Below, one piece after another: positions 13,841-20,790 of a stretch of DNA of 21,707 bases; positions within the stretch are counted from its first letter, which is position 1, and every line of letters begins with the position of its first letter. Under the pieces are notes generated by a model. The model was not told the DNA's origin, made no database searches, and saw only the letters and a list, made by a program, of their open reading frames with translations. Source of the DNA: JACQID01 sp035289125 (lineage in GTDB: Archaea; Aenigmatarchaeota; Aenigmatarchaeia; GW2011-AR5); NCBI GenBank assembly GCA_035289125.1, contig DATDXW010000008.1, positions 1-21,707 on the forward strand, given 5' to 3'. Made by a program: the position numbers and the translations under genes.

Positions 13841-14193
13841 AGGTAAATTCCCTGAAAGTAGGAACAGAATTAATAAAGGAGTTTAGTGGACAGCCTACTA
13901 AATACGCATAGTGACCCGAAGAAATTGCCAAGGGCTATACGCCGGTTTTCATAGTCACAGTGGCGGCAGGCATCTCTTCTCCGGATTGCACTGACTTCAT
14001 GTACAGTTGCCTGGAGAAATTAGTCGCTTTGGGATACGTAGAAATCGCAGAGCAGAGACGTTTTCCGTCAGATTCGCCTGTGTTCCGCAAACGATTCGGC
14101 GACGCGGCAGTAGATACGGGCAGTCTTATGTACAAGCTGATGCTGACTGGCAAAGGCAACGCGTATGTTCCCAAGGCAGAGATTCCTTTATAG
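13825..14193 (+). pseudogene. Decayed gene remnant, possible winged-helix-like segment
   Basis: One frame reads through a helical segment (KVGTELIKEFSGQPTKYA), two adjacent stops (TAG TGA, 13909-13914), and then about 92 protein-like residues beginning PEEIAKGYTPVFIVTVAAG. The latter part, DFMYSCLEKLVALGYVEIAE, followed by a basic RRFPSDSPVFRKRF, looks like a helix-turn-helix or winged-helix pattern. A start at GTG 13960 would give a 77-residue protein, so an intact small gene is possible. The order of pieces across two frames and two stops favours decay. No family is claimed. Confidence 0.35.
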
Positions 14194-14208
14194 TCCGCAT
14201 GCCCCAGA

Positions 14209-14218
14209 ACCAATAAAA
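14209..14218 (+). promoter_or_regulatory. TATA-like box of alaX
   Basis: ACCAATAAAAGC covers this position, about 27 nt before the ATG at 14241. It fits a leaderless transcript. Confidence 0.4.
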
Positions 14219-14240
14219 GCGTTCGCTCCAAAACAGAGTA

Positions 14241-14945
14241 ATGCACCCTCTCTATCTTCAGGACTTCTATCTCAAGGAATTCAACGCCACCGTCATGGAA
14301 GCGGACGGCAAACTCGTCACGCTGGACAACACGGCATTCTATCCCGGCGGTGGCGGGCAGCCGTGCGATACCGGCACGATACGCAAAGGCAATGAAACGT
14401 TTTCCGTCTTCTCCGTGAGAAAGGAAAGCGGACAGATAGTCCACGAACTTGACAGGGAACTGTCCAGCGGCGACAAAGTTCATTGTAATATAGACTGGCA
14501 ACGCCGCTATGCGCTCATGAGAATGCACACGGCGGCGCACGTTTTCAGCGCTATAATCCACGGAGACACGGGCGCGCTCGTCACCGGCAACCAACTCGGC
14601 GCGGAAGAGAGCAGGATGGACTTTGCGCTGGAGCGCTTTGAGCGGGAGAAGATAGGCGAGTGGGCGCGAAAGGCGAATGAAGCGATGGCAAAGAGCATGG
14701 AAGTCCGGCATTATTTCCTTCCGAGAGAAGAAGCGCTGAAAATGGAAGGAATGGTGAAGCTTGCCAACGCGCTGCCGCCAAACGTCACGGAACTACATGT
14801 AGTCGAGATAGGCGGCATAGACAGGGAAGCGGACGGTGGGACGCACGTCGCGAACACGCGGGAGATAGGCACGCTGGAAGTAACGAGAATAGAAAGCAAG
14901 GGAAAAAACAACCGCAGAATCTATTTTAAAATTCCACTGTTATAA
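14241..14945 (+). CDS. alaX: Alanyl-tRNA editing protein AlaX
   Basis: This 234-residue protein matches the free-standing AlaRS editing domain family (AlaX-M size). FYPGGGGQPCDTG (33-45) is the glycine-rich signature and HTAAH (96-100) is the HxxxH zinc motif. The second motif reads ADGGTHVANTREIG (197-210), with His202 in place but Asp198 where AlaRS and many relatives have Cys. AlaX enzymes hydrolyse Ser (or Gly) wrongly attached to tRNA-Ala. The N-terminal domain (1-90) is the usual beta barrel next to the editing core. The gene has its own TATA-like box and stands alone. Confidence 0.92.
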   Translation: MHPLYLQDFYLKEFNATVMEADGKLVTLDNTAFYPGGGGQPCDTGTIRKGNETFSVFSVRKESGQIVHELDRELSSGDKVHCNIDWQRRYALMRMHTAAHVFSAIIHGDTGALVTGNQLGAEESRMDFALERFEREKIGEWARKANEAMAKSMEVRHYFLPREEALKMEGMVKLANALPPNVTELHVVEIGGIDREADGGTHVANTREIGTLEVTRIESKGKNNRRIYFKIPLL

Positions 14946-14984
14946 CGCAGTGGAATTTCGATGTTTAAACTGGTATAACGGGAA

Positions 14985-15008
14985 TCATTTCTTTTTCTTC
15001 TTTGCCAC
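14985..15008 (-). CDS. Micro-ORF of 7 codons encoding a Lys-only peptide (MAKKKKK)
   Basis: GTG GCA is followed by five Lys codons and TGA. A strong AGAGGTGA ribosome-binding site lies 6-8 nt before the start. A TATA-like element (TCATAAAAAC on the minus strand, 15047-15056) is about 40 nt upstream, leaving a short leader. It is too short for codon statistics. The call rests on signals and on its twin at 15119-15148. Confidence 0.35.
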   Translation of the reverse strand: MAKKKKK

Positions 15009-15118
15009 AAAATTCACCTCTTCTTCATTGACTGAAATCAAAAAAAGTTTTTATGAAGTGGAAAACGGGAGAACGGAAGAAAAAAAGAAAAGAAAAAATT
15101 CAGAAGATACATATAAAT

Positions 15119-15148
15119 TTATTTCTTCTTCTTTTTCTTTGCTGCCAT
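15119..15148 (-). CDS. Micro-ORF of 9 codons encoding a Lys-only peptide (MAAKKKKKK)
   Basis: ATG GCA GCA is followed by six Lys codons and TAA. GAGGTGG stands 6-7 nt upstream. A good TATA-like CTTAAATATAG (minus strand, about 15183-15193) lies some 40 nt before the ATG. The product would be a short polycation. Two similar units so close together suggest these are real transcripts or an expressed leader element. Confidence 0.4.
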   Translation of the reverse strand: MAAKKKKKK

Positions 15149-15208
15149 TAAAGTCCACCTCTTACATAGAATGTGGCTATGCTATATTTAAGCATTGCTT
15201 TTGTTTAC

Positions 15209-15217
15209 AATATAAAA
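15209..15217 (+). promoter_or_regulatory. TATA box of the HerA-like ATPase gene
   Basis: AATATAAAA lies 25 nt before the ATG at 15238. It sets the start and rules out a longer N-terminal reading from 14950, which would run through the micro-ORFs. Confidence 0.55.
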
Positions 15218-15237
15218 TTTGCGTGACACAGATAACT

Positions 15238-16527
15238 ATGATGCTGGAAATTTTTCTTGGCACGAATGAGCGCGGCGAAGAAGTGTCGTGGAAACCGAAG
15301 GAAGAAAAAAATCCGCACTTTCTGGTCGTCGGAACGTCCGGCTCGGGGAAGACGGAGACGCTGAAAGCAATGATCCACGAACTTTCCGAGCAGGGCGTGC
15401 CCTCGCTCATCATAGACTTCCACCAGGATTTTGAAGAGCTGGCCGATGACGTGCTGGACTTCAACAGTGTCACGATAAACCCGCTGGAATTCTCGCCGGA
15501 GACGCCCGAGTCGGTGATGTACAAGGTTTCCCACATACTCAAAAAGATATTCGCGCTGGGCGTGCAACAAGAGGGGCTGCTACAGGACGCGATACTGACT
15601 GCCTACAGAGACAAGGGCGTGGATATAAAGTCGACGCAGACGAAGGAAGCGCCGACTTTTGAGGATGTCAAGGACACGCTTGAAAGCATGATGGAGCGGC
15701 TCAGAGAAGAAAGAAGACCGACACAGACCGTGGAAACGCTCCTTGTGCGGCTTCGCCCGCTGTTCAACACCGGTTTCTTCACCCAGAAGAAGAGCACCGT
15801 GCCGTTCAAGAAGATTTTTTCCGAAACGACCGTGCTGAAGCTGAAAAATATGCCGACTGAAGAAGTGAAGTATGCGATAGCCGAGTTTTTCATAAACAAG
15901 CTGAAATATGAGCTTTACGCGCGGGGCAAAACCGACAAGATAGTCCTTTACTGCGTCGTGGACGAGGCGCACAGGCTCATAGACGAGCGTTCGCCTCTCA
16001 ACGACCTGCTCCGCGAGTCGCGGAAGTACGGAACGGGTGTCATTCTTTCCTCGCAGCGCCCATCTGATTTTTCGGATACTGTTTTAGCCAACGTGGGCGG
16101 CATAATGGCACTGCAGTGCCGGCTGGAGAAAGATGCCATCTTCGTTTCGAAACAGATGGGAGTGGACTTTGAGAAGATAAAGAACCTGACAGAGGTCGGC
16201 ATGGGCTACCTGAATCTTTCTTCGCGTGAAGGCACGGAACTCGTGAGAGTGAAGCCACTTTGGAAGAGGAAGAAAACAAAAGAGAAGAAGGAAAAGAAAC
16301 GCGAGGAAACTGTCCGCGTGACGGACGAATACCGCATATTTCCGCCGATATTATGGCTGGAACGGGGGGCAAAAATAGTTTTCTCTGATTTCAAAACGGG
16401 CGCAGCCTGCGCCATCGTGCTGGGCGGGGCGTTCGCTTTTCTCCCTACCCAACAGTCACTCATAGTGACGCTGGCCGCAGTCGCAATAGCAATGATAATA
16501 GGAAGAAATAACAGTAAAGAACATTAA
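15238..16527 (+). CDS. HerA/FtsK-type ATPase with C-terminal membrane helices
   Basis: This 429-residue protein starts MMLEIFLGTNERG. Walker A is GTSGSGKT (32-39). SLIIDFHQDFEELADD follows, as in the HerA/VirB4 group. Walker B is LYCVVDEAHRL, followed by RESRKYGTGVILSSQRPSD, the typical sensor region. After a very basic linker (KRKKTKEKKEKKREE) the chain ends in two hydrophobic helices (about 382-398 and 402-421). HerA proteins are hexameric DNA translocases that usually pair with the nuclease NurA; no nurA is present here. The membrane tail is unlike classical HerA and suggests an ATPase docked at the membrane, perhaps for DNA or protein transfer. The role is unknown. Confidence 0.85.
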   Translation: MMLEIFLGTNERGEEVSWKPKEEKNPHFLVVGTSGSGKTETLKAMIHELSEQGVPSLIIDFHQDFEELADDVLDFNSVTINPLEFSPETPESVMYKVSHILKKIFALGVQQEGLLQDAILTAYRDKGVDIKSTQTKEAPTFEDVKDTLESMMERLREERRPTQTVETLLVRLRPLFNTGFFTQKKSTVPFKKIFSETTVLKLKNMPTEEVKYAIAEFFINKLKYELYARGKTDKIVLYCVVDEAHRLIDERSPLNDLLRESRKYGTGVILSSQRPSDFSDTVLANVGGIMALQCRLEKDAIFVSKQMGVDFEKIKNLTEVGMGYLNLSSREGTELVRVKPLWKRKKTKEKKEKKREETVRVTDEYRIFPPILWLERGAKIVFSDFKTGAACAIVLGGAFAFLPTQQSLIVTLAAVAIAMIIGRNNSKEH

Positions 16528-16556
16528 TTTTGGAACATTTGATATGTTCTTTACTT

Positions 16557-16642
16557 ATAGTAAACTGCCCGCCACTACAACTTGACGCACAGAGCTGTAT
16601 GACAGCTTCGCTTTCCGTCGCGTCATACAGCATGTGGCGGGC
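16557..16642. repeat. Nested palindrome, dispersed repeat family
   Basis: Outer arms GCCCGCCAC (16567-16575) and GTGGCGGGC (16634-16642) pair perfectly. Inner arms GCTGTATGAC (16594-16603) and GTCATACAGC (16622-16631) also pair perfectly. The sequence between the outer and inner left arms (16578-16592) recurs exactly, inverted, at 8399-8413, and a close relative lies at 21560-21586. Confidence 0.75.
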
Positions 16643-16654
16643 GGTGTGAAAGTG

Positions 16655-16800
16655 ACGTCACGCGCATGGTTCGGCTTTTGGCGGAGCGGGTTCGTCTTCG
16701 GTTTTACTTGGTGTAGTTTGGTTGGGGAATGGCACATTAACCCACTCTTGTCTCATCCGCCCGCTAAAGCGGGCAGCTTTCGGTATGCGGGTTGTAAATT
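16655..16800 (+). repeat. Dispersed intergenic repeat, near-complete copy
   Basis: In order it has GGTTCGGCTTTTGGCGG, GGTTCGTCTTCGGTTTTACTT, GGGGAATGGCACATTAACCC, CTCTTGTCTC, a perfect hairpin GCCCGCT-AA-AGCGGGC (16759-16774), and TTTCGGTATGCGGGTTGTAAA. This is the best single copy for building a family consensus. It lies between convergent genes. Confidence 0.7.
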
Positions 16801-16839
16801 GCAGCTAAACGTTTCATTATCATTGCAATTTGCTATAAG

Positions 16840-17019
16840 TTACTTGTTGGAAAGGCCTTTTTTCTTTACGAACCCCCAGAGTTTCTTGGTCATCTCGCTT
16901 GGCGCGATGGGCGCCGAACCGAAAATCTCTTCAAGCGTCTCGCTCCTGCCTTTGAAGTTTATCACATAGCCACCAAAAGGCTTCTTAGCACTTTTCGACT
17001 TACCGAACAATTTCAGCAA
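16840..17019 (-). CDS. Mini SWIB-like protein, 59 residues
   Basis: It starts at TTG 17019, with a stop codon directly before it in frame and GAGGTGA about 6 nt upstream. The Orc1/Cdc6 stop at 17025-17027 overlaps that ribosome-binding site, so translation is coupled. The C-terminal half ETLEEIFGSAPIAPSEMTKK followed by LWGFVKKKGLSNK matches the core of SWIB/MDM2 domains (the 'sxxEvtkxlWxYIkxnxLq' helix pair). Only part of the usual 75-80 residues is present. The N-terminal half is basic (KLFGKSKSAKK). It may be a small nucleic-acid- or protein-binding factor working with the replication initiator. Confidence 0.72.
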   Translation of the reverse strand: MLKLFGKSKSAKKPFGGYVINFKGRSETLEEIFGSAPIAPSEMTKKLWGFVKKKGLSNK

Positions 17020-17024
17020 TCAAT

Positions 17025-18023
17025 TCACCTCTTTTTAATTAATCTACTGTTGCCGATGCCTCTTATAGCTTCCGTTTTTATATATCCGGTCGCTTCCAGT
17101 CGCTGGAGAAGACGATAAAATTTCGTGTAACCCATTTTTTCCTTCACGCGCTCGAACAACTCGCCGGATCTTATTCCGCCATCGGGAACAAGAGGCAAGA
17201 GCTCGCCTTCCTCCTGATGTCGCGACTCTGTTACTACATGTTCCCTATTGACTATGGTGGAGGAGGACGCCTCAGCTCTGGCGACTGCTTTCCGTATGGC
17301 TTCTACGCCGAAGCGCAAATCCTTTTTCGCAAAGGTCGCGGAAACAATTTCTTCCAGAACAGGGGGCCGCATCACCCCGTCGTACAGGCCAAGCGCGCAG
17401 CGCTGGGCAAGAATTTCGCCAATCTCTCGCCGAGTGTAATCCGGAAACGCTATCTCGTCCGGCTGGAAAACCGAGCGGACCTTGTCGTCAAGCCTGTGAA
17501 GTATGCTATTGTTGGCAATAGCTATAACGCAGACTTTGACGCCGGCATAGGACTCTCCCGCGCGGAGCAGGTCGTAAAGCACGCGGTTCATCTCAGAACC
17601 GAGATATTGGACGTCGTCTAGCGCCACCACAAGGCTTCTCTTCTCATTCACGAGCTTCCTGAAAATCTTGTCGTATATGGACGGCAGGGGAACGCCCGTC
17701 TCCGGCGGAAGGAATCCGAAAAGCGAGCGGTGAATTTCGGCGAATATGCGATAAGGCGAGGAGCAGATTTCGCTGTTGATGCAGACGGCGTAAGGGCCGG
17801 AAAGCTGGCGGAACGTTATTTTCACGGCAGTCGTCTTGCCTGTGCCCGGATTGCCTGTAAGAAGGAGGTTCGATGATTTCTTGTTTCGCATGGCAGGGCG
17901 CACCGCGCCTGCTATTGAATGCAATTGGCTGTCGCGGAAAGAGAATATTTCCGGAACGTAATCAAAAGAGAACGCGTCTTCGTTTTTGAATAACGTTTCC
18001 TCGGCGAGAAGAATCTTTGCCAT
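17025..18023 (-). CDS. cdc6: Orc1/Cdc6 family replication initiator
   Basis: This protein of about 332 residues starts at ATG 18023 (a second ATG at 18029 would add two). A TATA-like AATTAATAC near 18044-18052 favours 18023. Walker A is GNPGTGKTT (57-65). Walker B is VVALDDVQYL with Asp136-Asp137. Sensor 1 is IAIANN and a later basic helix (RFGVEAIRKA) fits sensor 2. The last 80 residues are a winged helix, ending GYIKTEAIRGIGNSRLIKKR. Orc1/Cdc6 proteins bind archaeal origins and load MCM. It sits between a tail-anchored micro-protein and a mini SWIB-like protein, all on one strand. An origin may be near, but no origin-recognition repeats were identified. Confidence 0.93.
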   Translation of the reverse strand: MAKILLAEETLFKNEDAFSFDYVPEIFSFRDSQLHSIAGAVRPAMRNKKSSNLLLTGNPGTGKTTAVKITFRQLSGPYAVCINSEICSSPYRIFAEIHRSLFGFLPPETGVPLPSIYDKIFRKLVNEKRSLVVALDDVQYLGSEMNRVLYDLLRAGESYAGVKVCVIAIANNSILHRLDDKVRSVFQPDEIAFPDYTRREIGEILAQRCALGLYDGVMRPPVLEEIVSATFAKKDLRFGVEAIRKAVARAEASSSTIVNREHVVTESRHQEEGELLPLVPDGGIRSGELFERVKEKMGYTKFYRLLQRLEATGYIKTEAIRGIGNSRLIKKR

Positions 18024-18059
18024 GCACATAATTGCCGGGAACGTATTAATTGACTGGCA

Positions 18060-18224
18060 TCAGGCGAAGAGCATGAAAGCGAGCAGCACTATCAGCGCCA
18101 TGCCAGTGGAAATAACGAGCATCTTTTTGACGTTCTTCCAGTCTTCCCGCTTCTGACGCGCCTTTTCTGCATCCGACTGCTTTCGTTGTTTATTCTCTTC
18201 TTTCAACGAATGCGCCGCAGGCAT
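18060..18224 (-). CDS. Tail-anchored micro-protein, 54 residues
   Basis: ATG 18224 opens a 54-residue ORF. It has a highly charged N-terminal helix (ENKQRKQSDAEKARQKRE) and one C-terminal membrane helix (MLVISTGMALIVLLAFMLFA) with the stop right after it. This is the layout of a tail-anchored membrane protein with its body in the cytoplasm. It lies 36 nt upstream of cdc6 on the same strand. CTAAATATATG precedes the ATG but is too close for a leaderless start; TTTAAT near 18237-18242 is another candidate. No family was recognised. Confidence 0.6.
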   Translation of the reverse strand: MPAAHSLKEENKQRKQSDAEKARQKREDWKNVKKMLVISTGMALIVLLAFMLFA

Positions 18225-18277
18225 ATATTTAGAACGCAATTAAAGGTATTTATGGGTTTCCCCGTATGTTTGTTGGT

Positions 18278-19447
18278 ATGAAATTCGAGGAAATGAACAT
18301 TGACCAGAGAATGATGGAACTCATTCATAAACTGGGCATAACGGAACCGACAGAGATACAGGAAAAAACCATACCCTATGCCATGCAGGGCAAGGACGTG
18401 GTAGGGCAGAGCATGACGGGCTCGGGAAAAACGCTGGTTTTCGCCGTTTCCATTGCGCACAACGCGAAAAGGGGTGAAGGCGTACAGGCCCTTGTGCTTG
18501 TGCCGACGCGCGAGTTGGCGAACCAGGTCGGCGACTATATGCACTCCGTGCTTTTCGGGGGGATAAGAGTATGTAAAGTTTTCGGCGGCGTTTCCATCAA
18601 TCCTCAGATATCCGAGCTGCGCCACGCTGAGGTCGTGGTCGGAACGCCGGGGCGCATTCTGGACCACATCAACAGAAACACTCTCAATCTCAAAGGCGTC
18701 AGGACGCTTGTGCTGGATGAAGCGGACAGGATGCTGGACATGGGCTTCATTGACGACATAAGAAGGATAATGACGCGAATGCCGGAAAAGAGGCAGAACC
18801 TTCTTTTCTCTGCTACGGTGCCGGATGAAATACACAGGCTTATAAGGACGTTCATGCGCGAACCCGTGAGCATCAAGGCGCAGACGCTCGTTTCAAAGCA
18901 TAAGCTGAAAGAAATATACTATGATGCCAATGACAACGAAAAAGTGTCGCTACTGATACACCTTGTGAAGCAGGAGAAGCCTTACCTTGCTATGATATTC
19001 TGCGGCACGAAGAGGACGACCGACGTTGTGACGGAAGCGTTAAGAAACAACGGCGTTGAAGCCGAGGCGCTGCACGGCGACATCCCGCAGGACCGCAGAA
19101 TGCGCGTGATGGCGAGCTTCCACAAGTGCAAGCCGCGCGTGCTTGTCGCCACGGATGTCGCTTCGCGCGGGCTGGACATAAGCGATGTTTCCCATATATT
19201 CAACTTTGACGTTCCCCGGGACGCGGACTCTTACACGCACCGCGTGGGAAGAACGGCACGCATCGGCAGGGACGGAAAGGCGATAACGCTGCTGACGCGG
19301 GGCGACCACGAAGCGTTCAGGCGCATAATGCGCGTCCATCGCGACATAGAGAAGTTGGATGCAGGAGAATTCCCGAAACTGAAGATAATGATGGGCAAAT
19401 ACAGGAATGAAGGGCGGATGAAGAGCCGCTTCGGGCGGAGATGGTAG
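18278..19447 (+). CDS. DEAD-box RNA helicase
   Basis: ATG 18278 gives 389 residues and lies about 28 nt after the TATA-like GGTATTTATG; ATG 18266 would be too close to that box. All helicase motifs are present: Q-motif (FEEM...ITEPTEIQ), motif I SMTGSGKT (45-52), Ia PTRELA, Ib TPGR, II DEAD (147-150), III SAT (178-180), IV region IFCGTKR, V ATDVASRGLDI and VI HRVGRTAR (321-328). It is a minimal two-RecA-domain helicase with a short basic tail (MKSRFGRRW). Such proteins unwind short RNA duplexes in ribosome assembly or mRNA turnover in the cytoplasm. It is transcribed divergently from the tail-anchored micro-protein and cdc6. Confidence 0.96.
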   Translation: MKFEEMNIDQRMMELIHKLGITEPTEIQEKTIPYAMQGKDVVGQSMTGSGKTLVFAVSIAHNAKRGEGVQALVLVPTRELANQVGDYMHSVLFGGIRVCKVFGGVSINPQISELRHAEVVVGTPGRILDHINRNTLNLKGVRTLVLDEADRMLDMGFIDDIRRIMTRMPEKRQNLLFSATVPDEIHRLIRTFMREPVSIKAQTLVSKHKLKEIYYDANDNEKVSLLIHLVKQEKPYLAMIFCGTKRTTDVVTEALRNNGVEAEALHGDIPQDRRMRVMASFHKCKPRVLVATDVASRGLDISDVSHIFNFDVPRDADSYTHRVGRTARIGRDGKAITLLTRGDHEAFRRIMRVHRDIEKLDAGEFPKLKIMMGKYRNEGRMKSRFGRRW

Positions 19448-19479
19448 TTTTATAAAATTTGCCAACCTATTTATTTACA

Positions 19480-19728
19480 ATGATTTCTTATACTATTGAT
19501 GGTCTGCGTCAAGGCGAACCAGAAAGGATAATAGACGCAACGCGTCTTCTAACACCCCAAAACCGCAGAGTATATGATACACTCAGTGTCCTTGTGATCA
19601 CCGGAACATATTCCAGAAAGTTGTCTGATACGGAATTACGCATGGCCGAAGAAATAGTAAGAAGCGTAACGGATGGCAGAATAACAATAACAGTTCATAG
19701 AGGACTTGGCGCTTTTTTGTATGGTTGA
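19480..19728 (+). CDS. Unknown protein of 82 residues
   Basis: ATG 19480 is preferred because TTTTATAAAATTT (19448-19460) lies about 25 nt upstream; a TTG at 19459 overlaps that box. The chain MISYTIDGLRQGEPERIIDA onward is a mix of helices and strands with no Cys or His motif, and no membrane helix. The C-terminal ITITVHRGLGAFLYG is strand-like. No family was recognised. It follows the helicase gene and ends facing the TFS gene, with no gap between the stop codons. Confidence 0.55.
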   Translation: MISYTIDGLRQGEPERIIDATRLLTPQNRRVYDTLSVLVITGTYSRKLSDTELRMAEEIVRSVTDGRITITVHRGLGAFLYG

Positions 19729-20022
19729 TTACTTGTACTCCCGCCAAGTGCGCTTGCAACGAGTGCAACGGTAGAATTGCGTCGGCGGCTCGTCTGCGCT
19801 CCGCGTCTGAATCAGCCACCAGTAGGCGCGCCCGTTTCCGCATTTCCCGCATCTTACGTCGGTTTCCGGCAAATCCGGGCGGTTGTCCTCTATTACGATT
19901 GTCTCTTTCTTCTTTTTCTCACTAACAATTTTGTCGTGAGTAATGACTTGTGCCTTGCCGCAGTTGCGGCACCTGCTGCCGCCGGAAGAAACGATTATGC
20001 CGCCGCACGGGCAGAATTCCAT
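19729..20022 (-). CDS. tfs: Transcription factor S (TFS), RNA cleavage factor of RNA polymerase
   Basis: This 97-residue protein has two zinc ribbons. The N-terminal one is FCPCGG...SRCRNCGK. The C-terminal one is RCGKCGNGRAYWWLIQTRSA then DEPPTQFYRCTRCKRTW. The acidic DE pair in the tip of the second ribbon is the catalytic element that makes backtracked RNA polymerase cut its transcript, so it should be active. Length and layout match archaeal TFS, related to TFIIS and RPB9/RPC11. The linker is a run of Lys (SEKKKKETIVIED). Its stop abuts the convergent unknown gene. Confidence 0.95.
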   Translation of the reverse strand: MEFCPCGGIIVSSGGSRCRNCGKAQVITHDKIVSEKKKKETIVIEDNRPDLPETDVRCGKCGNGRAYWWLIQTRSADEPPTQFYRCTRCKRTWREYK

Positions 20023-20049
20023 TCCTTTCTCTTGGGCGGAAACATTCTT

Positions 20050-20175
20050 ATGCTTTTACGCGGTATTCGCGGGACAGTAAAGAGACGGAAAAAGACTTCT
20101 CGTTGCCGGGTTTTTGGCGGCGCTGGCTCGTTTTGCTTTACTTAATTATCGTTTAGTCGGGGAATGTAAAAAAAC
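20050..20175 (+). repeat. Dispersed intergenic repeat copy
   Basis: GGGTTTTTGGCGGCGCTGG, GCTCGTTTTGCTTTACTTAA and TCGTTTAGTCGGGGAATG follow the same order as in the copies at 16655-16800 and 20625-20712. It fills the gap between tfs and the cupredoxin gene. Confidence 0.6.
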
Positions 20176-20589
20176 TCACTCAACAATAATCGTCCCTTTC
20201 ATGCCGTTCGCCCTGTGCTCGCCGACTGAGCAGTAGTATTCAAAGGTGCCTTTCTTGCTGGCAACGAATTCCACGAACGTGGACTCGCCGGCGGGAACGA
20301 CGGATGTGGCGGCGCTTAGCTCGTCTACTTTCCAGTCGTGCATCATATCTTTTACCGTTAGCTCTACTCGCACCGTGTCACCTTCCTTGACGCGCAACTC
20401 CGGATTCTTCGCACCGTCAAGGAAGAACGCGAAGTTTTCGCCCGTGAGATTGAACGTGATGATGTTGACTGACTGTGCGATGGTTGTTGTGGGCGTTACC
20501 ACAGTGGTAGTCGTGCCACCCGATGGCTGGGTGCAGCCGGAAACGAGAACCATGGACAGAAGCAGCACAGCCAAAATGCGATTTTTCAT
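20176..20589 (-). CDS. Cupredoxin lipoprotein (blue copper protein)
   Basis: ATG 20589 gives 137 residues and is about 28 nt after the TATA-like TTTATATATC (20612-20621); a TTG six bases upstream is less likely. The signal peptide ends in a lipobox VSGC with Cys19. A Thr-rich spacer (about 24-38) follows, then a plastocyanin-like domain. The copper ligands fit type I centres: His84 (MMHDW), Cys120, His125 and Met130 in YYCSVGEHRANGMKG. It would carry electrons at the outer face of the membrane, or handle copper. No partner oxidase is in the window. The gene stands alone, flanked on both sides by repeat copies. Confidence 0.92.
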   Translation of the reverse strand: MKNRILAVLLLSMVLVSGCTQPSGGTTTTVVTPTTTIAQSVNIITFNLTGENFAFFLDGAKNPELRVKEGDTVRVELTVKDMMHDWKVDELSAATSVVPAGESTFVEFVASKKGTFEYYCSVGEHRANGMKGTIIVE

Positions 20590-20624
20590 CTCCAACTATT
20601 GGCATAGGTGATATATAAAATTGC

Positions 20625-20712
20625 CGCGTGATTCGGTTTTTTGACTGTGTGTGTTCGTTTCGGTCTTTATTGTACTTATTTATCGTTTGGTTAGGGAATG
20701 GACTTCTAACCA
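20625..20712 (+). repeat. Dispersed intergenic repeat copy without the hairpin cassette
   Basis: GTGATTCGGTTTTTTG, GTTCGTTTCGGTCTTTATT, then directly GTACTTATTTATCG and GGTTAGGGAATGGAC. At 20670/20671 the cassette found at 5253-5310 and 12313-12369 is missing, so this copy shows the cassette-free form. Confidence 0.7.
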
Positions 20713-20748
20713 TAGTGCCCCACTATTTCGTGGGCAACAGCGGGCAAG

Positions 20749-20790
20749 CTTTATATGGATGCTACGCTATGACACGAGCAAGGTGGTAGA
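20749..20790 (+). promoter_or_regulatory. Promoter and RBS of the toxin-antitoxin operon
   Basis: CTTTATATGG at 20749-20758 is a TATA-like box about 38 nt before the ATG. AGGTGG at 20781-20786 is a ribosome-binding site, so this operon has a short leader, unlike most neighbours. Confidence 0.5.

Larger units (their letters stand above)
15009..15237. other. AT-rich interval between alaX and the ATPase with micro-ORFs
   Basis: Apart from the micro-ORF at 15119-15148 there is no gene. An oligo-T run in minus-strand sense at about 15080-15098 could end the micro-transcript. The plus-strand promoter of the ATPase gene lies at 15209-15217. Confidence 0.45.
16528..16839. other. Non-coding interval made of repeats
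   Basis: No gene is supported between the ATPase stop and the SWIB-like stop. Nearly all of it is occupied by the palindromic repeat at 16557-16642 and the family repeat at 16655-16800. Confidence 0.6.

Noticed and set aside
13909..13914. Read-through of TAG as pyrrolysine
   Set aside because: The TAG is followed directly by TGA, so read-through would gain nothing. No pyl genes are visible.
14950..15237. N-terminal extension of the HerA-like ATPase reading from 14950
   Set aside because: It is low-complexity, not protein-like, and crosses the micro-ORF region. A TATA box at 15209-15217 places the start at 15238.
18025..18280. Replication origin upstream of cdc6
   Set aside because: No origin-recognition-box repeats or clear unwinding element were found, and the interval is largely taken by a small ORF and promoters.
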